Position numbers and translations under genes: made by a program. Under the pieces are notes generated by a model that saw nothing but the letters and a program-made list of their open reading frames with translations, was not told the DNA's origin and searched no databases. 64,000 bases of DNA from the NCBI GenBank assembly GCA_963920665.1, contig OY987263.1, positions 43,187,218 to 43,251,217 of the forward strand, given 5' to 3'. Positions 41,216-55,709 of the stretch are shown in pieces. Every line of letters starts with the position of its first letter. Position 1 is the stretch's first letter. Origin of the DNA: Straminergon stramineum. Taxonomy: Eukaryota > Streptophyta > Bryopsida > Hypnales > Calliergonaceae.

Positions 41216-41491
41216 CCCCAAGTGTAAAGCAGCCGTAAGTTACGCTTATGAACTCCACTTGTCACAAGGGTCCAAAACCCCAGCATCATACGCCCACAAA
41301 TATACCATCTGCCTACGAATACATTCCTCTTCTCCTTCTTGAAAACCTCCCCAAAACCTCGTACTTATCACGAAGGTTTTGCATTCTCCAGTGCAGCTGC
41401 GTCCGCCGTAGTCCTCCTGACGGACAACAAGCGTCATTTCCTTCTCTGCGAGGCTGCGATTTTGAAGCGAGTAACGCCTTCTGGTGCAGCG
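41216..41491 (+). promoter_or_regulatory. OTC proximal upstream region
   Basis: Sequence between the inverted-repeat element and the OTC start codon. It becomes GC-richer toward the gene. No clear TATA box was identified. Confidence 0.35.
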
Positions 41492-44522
<3,031 letters not shown>

Positions 44523-46928
44523 GACCAATCTTGAGCAAGTCATGGTGTTTGGTGGCCTTTTGTCAGCAACTATCATGAGTGAGGTAGCTACTAAGTTTTG
44601 TTTCGCGGAGTGTACAAAGATGGTGTCATCATAACTACGGTTTCCAGTTCTGTACTGTATTCCAATGTAGACATGACTAATTTAAGAGTTAGTTGAGAAA
44701 ATGATGCTTTGTGTCAGTGCTGACTGTACGCGAGTCTGTGCTAATCTTGTCCAACGAATCCTAACCTGTCTGATCCCTGAACCCTAAAGTAGGGATTTCT
44801 ACTGTGATGAATGGAGTGCACTATATTTTCCTTCTTATCCTTTTCCTTTGCCCACATTCTGGTCGTAGGAGTTTACAATAACTTATCCTAGTATCCTACT
44901 AGTCATGTGACACTAATTTAGCAAAGTCATACTATTCTCGGAATATTAGTCCAGGCTAAAATATTATTGTATTGTTCTACTTTCCAAAAAAATCGTACAG
45001 TAGCCGACGAGAGGCTTGTACGGCTGTAGACTTGGTAGTGTTGTACCTATAACAATGGCTCTCCTTACCTGTAAGCCTGTAAGGTCCTGGTGCAATAAAG
45101 TTACCAAGCCCATATCCGAGCCATGAACAATCATGCTGGTTGTCAGATATCTCTGTTTCATTCCAAGAAGCTCCTCTACTGTAGCTGTATGTCTCATAAA
45201 GGATAACGGTTAGATTTTGTTTTATTTTACTTTATTTGGCACGAACAGAGGAAGTCCCCATTGCAATGAACAAGGAACAAAATACACGGGCCAAACCCAC
45301 CGGGTGGAGCGTGAGAACCACCCAACCCAACCCGACCCCTATCTATCTGCCCCACTGCGGCGACCGGGTTTTTGCTGACCTAAGACACCGTGAGGCTTTG
45401 TCTACATTAGAGCAAATCCTGTCAAATCTGCCCCACTGCCCCCATCAAACTTTTTGAGAAGCCCCGTGGGCGTAGAACGGTTTCTCAAAATATACGCTCA
45501 TATATATAGAATGTGCCTTGTTCCACGCGACTTGGGCGTACCCAGCAAGTCCGCTCCAGATTAGTTTTACTACGTGCTCGTGTCGCCAGCGTGCATGGCT
45601 AAGCACAAAGTGGTATCTGGAAATCCAGATACACCAGTAGGTCACCCCCCTCAGCAAAAGCCATATGCAGCTGATGTGTAAATATCCTGAGAACCGACGC
45701 CGCAACCATGGTCTGTGACTAGTCATTCGCTAAAAGCTGCAGAAGGGAGGAAGTGTAATTCTACAGCTTCTGTGAAGTTTCCCAACTCCAAAACCGATGA
45801 AGAATCGACTCCTCTTCTCACCGCGTCTCACACATCGGACACCTCCTATCAATGGCCCTGGAGACCTTGCCTCTCCGCATGTTTTACCGCCACCGCCTTA
45901 ATTGTGCTACAATTGCCAAACAAGCATCGATTAGTTCCTGGCCCTCTCGATGTCCCAAATCTCTCCTCGTGCGAATTGGAATTTTGTGGCAGGATGGGGT
46001 TCCACCTTGAGGCAGCAATGTTGCTGGACTGCGGCTCCCTTGTATCATCTCTCCTGAGTTGTATAAACCTTTAATTTGGAAATTAATTTCGCACAAGGTA
46101 CGAGAAAGGGGTAGGACTTAACTTCGTATCCCACCCGTGAGGTGCACAGACGCCACCGTGATACTTGAGTTGGTCTTTAGCTGAGTTGCGTAAGCTTCCC
46201 GTTGCAGGATAAGCGCTGGGAACGAGTCGTTAGCGGCGCTGAAAAAATCGATTCATTCAATCTATCTGTATGCGGAGCATGTGTCCAGTTTCGCCTTCGA
46301 AGCATTGCCTAGTGGCCTTCCAGTGAAATAGCTCCGATGTTTTCAGTCCGAATTATTGCGTCGCTTCCTGCATGTCTTGTGGGAGGAAGCGGGTGAGACG
46401 AGTGTCATGCATGCTTTGATCAATGTTGCGTCTCCGGCACATGTGCACCGACTTGGTGGAGTGAACCTAGAGGCGGCTGACCAGAAATTGGTACTCAACC
46501 ACTCGTCATGGTTTCGGGGGTCATCGATGAAAGTGTCAGCTAGCATGCATTTCCATGCAATGGTCGTACGCTGCCGTGATTTCGATCCTGAACTGGCCTT
46601 GTGCCCCGCTTTGAGGCACCATTCGGTGGATAGTTCCCGTTTGCCCCGCGTGTGTAGTTGAAAGTTCTAAATTCGAAAGCGTCACACTGCTTTAAAATTG
46701 GACGACCCTGGCTCGAGGGCTGTAATGATCTACTTGGTCATTAGTGCCGTGAGCGCTTCCAATGGGTCGACCACGCAGCTCTGGCATGCGACCGGAGTGT
46801 TGTTCCTGACCAAAAGAAATCACGCACTTTTCTAGTTGACCGCTTGACCCCTGCTTTACTCCCTCCCCAGATTGCCAGGAAGTGCAGGAAGGTAAAGATA
46901 AGAACCGAGTTTGAGATGGTTTCCGGAC
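44523..46928. other. Downstream of OTC, GC-richer at 45200-46920, no gene recognised
   Basis: The first few hundred bases are probably the OTC 3' UTR. From about 45236 the DNA is less AT-rich and has open frames of 73-119 codons (45236, 45715 plus, 45445 minus, 46356 plus, 46692 minus). The 119-codon frame at 45715-46074 starts with ATG and holds a short hydrophobic run, but resembles nothing I know. This could be decayed or unknown genes. Confidence 0.3.
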
Positions 46929-47114
46929 CTCGGCACTAAGTCCCAGGGGGATTAAGGTTTCCGCCTGGCAGCCCGTCAGGGGAAATTTTCCCACCAGGGG
47001 GGTTGTGGCCTCAGGGAGAACCTCAGGGCAGGTGGGGCGGAGGAGAAAAATTTGGCCAGGGCGGGCAGCCAGGCGGAAACCTTAATCCCCCTGGGACTTA
47101 GTGCTGAGGGTTTC
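46929..47114. mobile_element. Inverted-repeat element with possible 9-bp target duplication
   Basis: Arms of about 36 bp (GCACTAAGTCCCAGGGGGAT and on to CCGCCTGG) lie at about 46932-46967 and 47069-47104 in perfect inversion. The word TTTCCGGAC occurs directly at 46920-46928 and 47115-47123, a 9-bp repeat as expected for Mutator-type elements. The fit is not perfect, because about ten bases separate the right arm from the repeat. It is non-coding. Confidence 0.65.
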
Positions 47115-47322
47115 TTTCCGGACGAGCTTCTGGTTGTACGACGAGCTTCTTGCGGAGGTCCAGCCAAAGGTGAATGTTAAAAAAAAGCCCCCTATTTTGT
47201 GCCGTGATAATATTATTCTTGACACCTCCCATAGTGAATTTTGGGCCCTTGATTGCAAATATGAACTCCAAATTTGCAAAAAACAACTTGCGCAGCAAAT
47301 AAAAGATTCCTGCATTTTCCCC

Positions 47323-47491
47323 AGGGGTAAAACACAGGGGCAAAACCGCCTCCTCAAGAGGATTGTCATACAACTATAAGCTCAACCATGGTTTCCCTCC
47401 CCTTCCCTAGGGGTAAAACACAGGGGCAAAACCACCTCCGCAAGAGGATTGTCATACAACTATAAGCTCAACCATGGTTTCCCTCCCCTGC
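47323..47491. repeat. Two tandem units of about 86 bp
   Basis: AGGGGTAAAACACAGGGGCA starts at 47323 and 47409. Similarity runs through AAGAGGATTGTCATACAACT and ACCATGGTTTCCCTCCCC with one or two differences. Confidence 0.85.
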
Positions 47492-47575
47492 AGCATTCAA
47501 TCTAAACATATTCTAATATCAAAGCTTCTTATCTAGCTTGTCGCTGAGGAATTTGTTTGAGGAGTGAGAATTTAA

Positions 47576-47800
47576 CCCATAAACTACGTGACAAATGTTT
47601 TTTTTCTAATGAACGGAATGACAAGAAATTCTCCTATGTAGGATAGAAGTTCAACTATTCATCTTTGAAATTAGGGGTGGAAAGGAGAAATCTTCTACAG
47701 TAGTTTGATTTCCAATGAGTATTTTTGTTCTTTATAAAGTGGATGATGTCTCACGGTTCCTAAGGCATGATTTCCATGGTCACGAGTCCTGTGTTACGCC
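47576..47800. mobile_element. Short TTAA-type element, family 2, copy C (right end lost)
   Basis: The left TTAA is at 47572-47575, followed by CCCATAAACTACG. The body matches the other two copies (GGTGGAAAGGAGAAATCTTC, AATGAGTATTTTTGTT), but the expected AAGGGTTAA end is replaced by diverged sequence near 47790-47800. Confidence 0.65.
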
Positions 47801-50800
47801 CAAATGGGGCTCCAAGTAATTTGGTCATATCCCTCGCAGTGACCCACCGCCATCACAACATGTTTGTCCAGATTGGTCTCTTGCCTCCTCTGGGGTGCCA
47901 ACAGTAGACTGCATAATTTCCAAGGGACCTCAGCTAAGTTGAATTTCGGGGATACCTCATGACATAATTTCGAAAGAACCTCATGACATAATTGGTGAAC
48001 CTAATGTAAATCAAACACGCAACCTTCTAATTTGGGACAATTAGCCTTGGAGTTAGGGTTCCTTTGGAAATTATGTCGTGAGGTTCTACTAACTAACTGG
48101 AAAAGCACTAGGCTTTTAGCTATAATAGATCTTTGTGAAAAGGGAAAAAAATGCCAATGACCAAGGAAATCCTAAATCCAACACTTAGTCCTACTCCCGA
48201 TGACAAATTATAATATGTATCTTATAATACTTGCTTTAGATGAAAGTAAACTTTGCTATTGCTTTAGCAAGTTCACTCTCACTCACAACCCTCGGTGGAA
48301 CTCAAAAACAGACTTTACTTTTGCTTTAGCAAATTTACTTTTACTCACAATCCTCAATAAAACATAAAAAATAAAAGCAACTTCCAATAACACAACCTCA
48401 ACATTCAATGATAAAGATATTTCACCTTGGAAAAGATTATATAGGCCTTCTCTCTCTATTAATTGAAAGAAACCAAGCCCTTTAAGCACCCACATGAAGA
48501 ACTCATAGCTAGAAACAATATGGGACAAATGCCCTATCTTCCTACCAATAAGTCAAATAGTCCTCAACTTTCAACTACCACCCAACAAGCCCAACCACCT
48601 TCCTATTTAGAACCAACAAAGATATAGTAAGATGACTATCTTTTAACTAATAAACGGCCCACATCACGACATGGTTGATTGTTGCAATATCACCCACCAT
48701 CTGCTTGGATGCTATGTCCCATTGAGAAGTTTTGATTTGCCTTTCAATCCTTTATGCTTATACTTTGCCACTAAGAACTTCCATTTTGCTTCCTAATTTG
48801 TTGGTGTAGGACCAAGTAGATATGTCTTCAAGGCATTCTACCTACTATCCCCTTTATGGTTGCCCTCGTTGAATTTAGGGGGATACCTTTTCAAATAGTC
48901 CCCACTAGCTAGAGCCTACATATGGCCTCATCCTTAAGCTTGAGCAAGTTCGATAGTCCTTAAGGCAATGTTGAGTGTCTCCACAATACTTATAGCAAAT
49001 CAATAGGTGGTCATAGTTGATAATCACCTTAGAATATGTGTTTGTGGTACATTTGTAACTATAACTAGATGTTCCCAACCTACCTTCATCATCAATCTAA
49101 TGCAAAACTTAGGGGTGCTCTCAAAGAGATCACTTCTTATAGTTTAAGGTATACACTTTACATAGAAGGTATTTGATGTGGGGCTATCTACCTTCATTAT
49201 TGCATTAAAGATGACTATATTTTTACATAAAAAGCTATGAGGGTGTATTTTTGATACCCTATATTTTTTTGTAAATTCATTCATGCAATTTTTTAAAGTG
49301 AGGCTATCTTACAAACAATATTTAAGTGTCCAAACTTTTCCCAATGCTGCCTTTCTTTACAAATTTTTCCTTCCTTCTACTACATGCATGTATAGGGGAT
49401 ACACCATAAAATCAACAACAATGAATGTAAATCAAGTCCCATTGACCAAGTGGCGATTTTAAATAACAAATTTACCATTGAATACTTTAGAATCCCTACT
49501 AAAACTATCCCATGAACATCGATCCCAATCATTTGATATGAGTGTGTTTAACTCATATAGCTTGGAAGATTGAAGTGAAATGGACTATAAACTTTATCCT
49601 TGTATTGTACACCTTTTAGGTCATTGAATCCTCTAAGACAAAACTCCCTGTTTGTGCAATTTGACAATTTTTACCATTTATGGTCAGATATATTAAATTT
49701 TTCATTAGTATCGAGGTACAATTTTAGTCACACACACTTCATCTTAGATTTTCATGATTTTCTCCATTTTATCATCCACATAAAATTATTTGCCCTTGTC
49801 TACACTTACAATATTATGAAAAACTTGCATGATCCCTATATGTTAAGGCCAGCTTATTAATAAAAATTTGTACTACGTGATGTTTTTATGTAACCTAATT
49901 TAAATATATTGGGGCATGTGGATTTTAAGGACCCTATAGTAGCCCTACATATCATATAAAATTTTCTCCTTTGAATTGAATGGACCCTATTTTTTAACTC
50001 ATATAGTTGTCTAAAAATTCAAGAGTGATATCTCCAGAGGTTTCTAGATTTTGAGTTTTTTTTATGAAGGTCCTAGTATTCCACCCAATCTTATGGCTTT
50101 TTGTTCAATTACCCCACTAAATTTGTCCCTCAACTCCTAAAGGACCAAGAATCCCCTTGGAGGAGTGTTAGGAGTTTGGGTAGGTTTGTATGACCTCAAT
50201 TTTTGGTGAATCTCTTAGAAACTTTCTTGTATGATAGAAAAACTTGTGAACTTCTTGGGAATATAATTTTTATTTCAATTGGAGCCTAGGAACAAAAGTT
50301 ATATCATCTTCAACATAATTTTCATGTTTCTAGGCAAAACAAAAATCCACAAAAAGTTTAAATTCAATTCAATTTTATCTCTTATAAATCTTCTTTTTGT
50401 CTATTTGTAAAGCTTTGATTCATTCCATTTGGATTAGTGATGTGAAAGTTATGAACAATCTTGTTTTTCAAGTAGTCTAAGCTTCTTCTTGAAAAAAAAT
50501 TACTTACAGAATTCATTTCTAAATGCAATTTTCAAAAAATTTCACAATTCTTTTTTTGACCAAATTAAGTTTGCTTGCTAGAAAAATCTCACCATTGGGA
50601 TTATTGTATTTCAATCCCATCTTAGAGCTATTAATGATTTAGTTTTTCTTTCAATCTTGGACCTATGTCTACATAATAATTTTAAAAAAATGATAATCAA
50701 ATGTGTTTTAGGTGAATTTGTTTTTCTAGACTTGAAATTCAATTCTTCGATACAATAAAAATTTTAATTCAAAGTTTGTGGTGCAAATTTTTTCCACAAA

Positions 50801-52866
50801 TAGCTATCAAAATCATCTAAAATTGCAAGACAATGTTCAAAAAAATTAAATCCAACTTTCAATGTTAATGTCTTCCAATCTATGTAGTCAAACTTAATGA
50901 AATTCTTACCACACAATCTTAGACCAGTAAAGTACAAGATCCTATGATTAGATTCCAAAAAATATTATTTTACTTTCTTGGATGAATGCAACAGAAATGA
51001 TAGTTTTGAATGATTTTTGACAAACAAATGGCCTTGGTCCTTTAGGGGTTAAATTTTTTAGGGAGATCAATATTTGTGAAAAAAGGTGACTGATTTTGTA
51101 GCATTTTGGCAATTTTTGTGTTTTTGGGGGAATACAAAAAAATTTGAAAAAAAATTTGAAATATAGAAATATGGCTAATGTACACACCTTTACAAAAAGA
51201 TTATCCTAGGAAGGAAAATCATAGAAAATTTCTCTAAGTAGGAGAACTAGAAAAGCATAAAATCCCAAGAAAATGGGATTTGACTTTTAAATTTGTAAAA
51301 TAAAGAAAAATAATTTACAAAAAAATTAAGAATTGGCTATTTGTATCTTTGTAAGAATTTCATGGTGATAAGATTTCACCAAATGAATGATCATGAAACC
51401 ATCTTCAATGTTCAAAAGTGCGAGTGTAAGGGATTACTATTTGCACAAACTTGAAGAATGTTAGATAATACATTTTTAGATGTCCTTTGGCAAGAATATG
51501 CTTGCTTAGTGTAGAAATAGACTACAAAAATTTCAGCTCTAGATCATTAATTTTGGGGACTCCTATAAAACTAAGAACCCTCTAAATCCAAAGTGAGAAA
51601 AATTAGAAAAATTGAATTTTAAATATAAAATAATTTGAAAAATTTGAAAAATAAATTTTTTAATAAATTAAAAAACATCCATCTTCAATAAAAGTTTCGC
51701 GTTCATTGGTTTTATGCTTTAACAATTATGATGAAAGACAAGTTCATCATACTATGTATGATGTCAAAATCAACCACCAATTCTTGCAATCATTTGTGTA
51801 TATGCAAAGACATTGATTTCATTGGGGTTTATTGATGTTATATTTTACTTAGTCCACTAGAGAAAATCTAGGGCCTGTGGAGGGTCATTTAACTTTTAAC
51901 AACAATGTAAATACATAGAAAGAATTTATTTATTTTTTGAATTAAAAATATTCCATCAAACGTGGCACTTGAGGCAATCACGTAGTACATGATTTTAGAT
52001 CTTTTCTCACTTTTTGTTGTAGTTGCATTGTTGTCGAAAGTCAAAGGGCTCTTTGTAGTCCCCTAATACATTCTAATCCTTTGGGTTAAAATTGGATATG
52101 CATTTACAAAACACACAAAGACCTATAAAAGTATTTGAGATCCATGAGGAGAGAGGAGTAGTAGCTAACATACCATGTCAAGATGCAATACTTTGACTAT
52201 GAAAAATCCTTTTCCAAGGTCGTGCCTTAGCTTCAATGTCCCTCATGTCTCCTTTTCCACCTACTCCAATCATCTTGAAATTGTTGCCATTGGATCGAGG
52301 TGAACCTCTGATAAAACTAGCAATATAGACCTATTGCATTACATAGTCTATTTCTTGCTTCAATGTTTCACCACCTTTTCATTTATTGTTATTTCTCTGT
52401 TGATATCCTTGATTAGAAAACCGTTAAAGCTATGGGAATAACCTTCTACGTTGTGCTCTTTAGTGACATTCATGTCTTCAAGCTCACCAAAAATGGCCAC
52501 TATAATTTACCGTGGCACTATTTGGAAGTGAAGAAGGAGAACACTCCTCCTTATAGTACTATTTGTGGGATTCAACAAAATCCCCGTTATAGTAGTCTCT
52601 AGGACATCCAAGATACACTCCATCTTGGAAGACCACCCAATTCCATGCTTTAGTCTTAAAACTAAGACAAATAGGCCTCATGCCTCGCCCATCAGGATAC
52701 ATTTTAGCTCTACAATACAAATCCATAATGCAAGTCCATTTTTGTGGTCTAATCTATTCGTAGATCACTATAGGCTATTTATTTTCCAAAAAGCATCAAA
52801 TATTGAGCAAGTTATGGCCTTCAAAAGATCCAATTCCCTTAGGAGGTGTAGTTCTTTAGGACTCTA
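47801..52866. other. AT-rich region with decayed mobile-element protein remnants
   Basis: There are no intact genes. A minus-strand stretch at about 48950-49100 reads KVIINYDHLLICYKYCGDTQ and continues with HCLKDYRTC, resembling a damaged CCHC zinc knuckle of retroelement gag-type proteins; frames around it are broken. At 52565-52800 the minus strand reads MYPDGRGMRPICLSFKTKAW and similar protein-like sequence with stops, family unknown. A short two-unit tandem repeat of about 60 bp is at 48250-48365 (GCTTTAGCAA...TTCACT). Confidence 0.35.
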
Positions 52867-53129
52867 TCCCACTACAACAAAATGGTTCTTTCATGATTGC
52901 AAAATATGACTATAGTGAGTCATACAATCGGAAAATATGACTTAAGCAAAAATCACTGTAGATGATGCGCTATGTGACTGGGTCTAGTCATTATCGACTA
53001 GTCACTTCGGACATGAGTCATATTTGTAGTCATCGTATTTGGGGGTATAATCATCCATTTTTGCCAACGTGGCATATACATTGACTAACCTTAGAGGCTT
53101 GACTTTTTCTTGAGTTGCCCGGACAAATG

Positions 53130-53500
53130 AAAAAAAAGCCTATATAGCATATGGCTCCATGTAGTCATATTTTAAGCTGACGTGGAATATGACTATGGTG
53201 AGTCATATTTTGGCTGATGTAGAGTACAACTATGGTGAGTCATATTTTGGTTGATGTGGCATACAACTTTTTATAATCATATTTTGGGCTAATGTGGAAT
53301 ATGATTTATATAAGTCATATTTTTTGTTGATGTGAAAAATGACTCTTATAGGTCATATTCTCTACATGTTGATGTAGAAAATGACTCTAGTGGATCATAT
53401 TTTTCATTGATGTGGAATATGACCTTCATGAGTCACTTTTTTTATTGATGTAAAATATGACTGATGTAAGTCATATTTTTGGCTTACGTAGTAGTTCATA
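53130..53500. repeat. Subterminal repeat array of the CACTA element, unit about 40-50 bp
   Basis: Eight or nine units follow the pattern TTGATGTGGAATATGACT plus about 8-10 bases plus AGTCATATTTT. Spacing is 40-50 bases and units have drifted. TATGACT and AGTCATA are inverted, so each unit can form a small stem. Confidence 0.75.
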
Positions 53501-54179
53501 TGGAATGTTACTAGTAATTTTATGATTGAATGTAGTTATATTTTTAAAAGTATAGAATCACATTATTGGCATGATTGTGAGCATTATATAACTATAACAA
53601 GTCATATTTTGGCTAAGATATATTATAAAATATGACTCAAGCAAGTATTATTTGTAACTGAGAGACTTGAGGTTTATTGTAGCTTTTGTCATAAACTACA
53701 ATCACATTTCCCATATATTCTAAATTGATGTGAGGCGTTGCAATTATGCATCAGCATAGTTTAGTAGTTGTATACATGACTACATACAATAAAAAATGAA
53801 TATATATGATTTTTGAGATGCAGAAGAGATAATTATATTGAAGAGAGAAAAATTCAAGAAAAAATGTAACTCTTTTTAATGACATTTATTAGTCACTAAT
53901 ACAAAACATATCACAATGATAGTCTATAAATGTATATTTCTACATTCTTTAAGACCTGTAATTCCTTACAAAAATGTCAAGAAGTTATCTCTCTAGTGTT
54001 ATAAGTAGCCTCCAATAACTTCATTCCAGCTTTAAGTGCCTACACATACAATGAAGGAAGTTAATTTTTAGTGAATGAACAATATAGCTCAACCTTCAAA
54101 GATTTAAAGCAACATAAAATGTGAAGCACAAGTTTAAAGTAAGAATAATCCATAACCACTATATCTCTAGAAAACACAA

Positions 54180-55020
54180 AAAAATAAGAGAAAAGAACAA
54201 CAATAGTGATAAAGGGAATAAGAACTAAAAGGCGTCAAGTGCTAAGAGGTAATAACAAACAAGAAGTAAGATGTAACGAAAAGAAAGAAGAATTAAAATG
54301 CAATAAAAAACAACAAAAAACACAAGTTAAGATGCAATAAAATGTAACAAATAACAAGAAGTAAGAACCAAGATGCAATAAGAAACAACAAGAAATACAA
54401 TTTAAGATACAAGAAATAACAAGAAAAATCAAAAACTAAGATGCAACAAAAAGCAACAAAAACACAAGTTAAAATGCAATAAAATGCAAAAAATAATAAG
54501 AAAAATTAAAAAAAACTGAGATGCAACAAAAAGCAACAAGAAATACAAGTTAAAATGCAATAAAATGCAACAAATAATAAGAAAAAACAAGAATTGAAAG
54601 GCAATAAAAAACACAAGTTATAATGCATTAAGAGGAAATTAAAAGCAAAAAGCAAAAAGTAATAAGAAATAAGAATTAGATAGCAAAAATTAAAACATAA
54701 TAAGAGGAAACTAGAAACAAAGAACAAAAACTAAGAAGCAATAAGAGACCAAAATTAAGATATAACAAGAGGAAACTAGAAACAAAGAACAAAAACTAAG
54801 AAACAAGAATTAGGAGGTAACAAGAAGAACTAGAAGTAAGAATCAAGAACTAGAAAGCAAAAATTAAGAGGTAACAAGAACAAACTAAAAGCAAAAATCA
54901 AGAACTAAGAAGCAACAAAAACTAAGAACTAATAAACAAGAAGAAGCCAAAGCTACAGAACAACAAGAAACAAAACCTAAGAGGCAACAAAAAACAAAAA
55001 AGAAAAAGCAACGGCTAGGA
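54180..55020. repeat. A-rich low-complexity degenerate tandem repeat
   Basis: Variants of AACAAGAACTAAGATGCAAC and AATAAAATGCAACAAATAAT recur many times, with very little T. On the minus strand this gives meaningless frames rich in Phe, Leu and Cys. Confidence 0.75.
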
Positions 55021-55545
55021 TTTCAAAACCCTAAATCAATGGCGACTAGGGTTTAAAACCCTAGTCATGTAACTCGCTCTAGTCATGCACATAACTTGCT
55101 CTAGTCATGTGATTTGACGTAGTCATGTGATTCACTAAATATGACTATACTAAGCAATTAAGTTATTTTAACAACAAAATTTGCTACAAAGTGGATGTAT
55201 GTTGCAATACAATTCTACAAAATGTCTTAAGGGAAGTTGCAAGGCCTTAAGCACCTATAGTTATGGAGAAAAAAAGACAACTCAACAAATGTCTTACATC
55301 AATCAAAGTATCTATGTCTATACACTAAGTATATAAGAGCAAAAATATTAGATAGAGTCATTATTTTAAACTACTTTTGAAGTAAAAAAAAAGGATTATA
55401 TTTTTATAGTCTATATCCTTGAAAGAACATTCAAATAACCATCTTTTAATTGCAATACAAGCATGTATATCATGGTGAGCCTCAATCTTCATATGAATAA
55501 TTTTGTGACTTCTAAATGGCCCTATAGAGTCCTTCGATAAATATG

Positions 55546-55709
55546 CACTAGAAGAAATCTTTATTTTCCTCAACAAAATCTATATGACGTATTTGTTGAG
55601 GAAAATGCAAAATTTGTGTTTTACTGCATTTTTCATCACAGATTTTGCATTTGCCTCAACAAACACGTCACATAGATTTTGTTGAGGCAAATAAAGATTT
55701 CTTCTAGTA
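55546..55709. mobile_element. Miniature hairpin element nested in the CACTA element
   Basis: About 164 bp, with two arms of roughly 75-80 bp. The left arm begins CACTAGAAGAAATCTTTATT; the right end mirrors it (AATAAAGATTTCTTCTAGTA). Inner blocks CCTCAACAAAATCTAT and AAATGCAAAATTTGTG are also mirrored. The CACTAG start suggests a CACTA-type miniature element, though the right terminus has lost the final TG. Confidence 0.7.

Noticed and set aside
52565..52909. 114-codon plus-strand frame at the left CACTA border
   Set aside because: It runs across the transposon end and the opposite strand looks more protein-like, so it is treated as chance.
54235..54727. Minus-strand open frames rich in Phe, Leu and Cys that look like membrane proteins
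   Set aside because: They are translations of an A-rich low-complexity repeat; several overlapping frames look alike and there is no start or splice context.
55020..55075. AAAACCCTAAATCAATGGCGACTAGGG, like a captured gene start within the CACTA element
   Set aside because: The frame stops after a few codons and no further exon follows, so gene capture is not supported.
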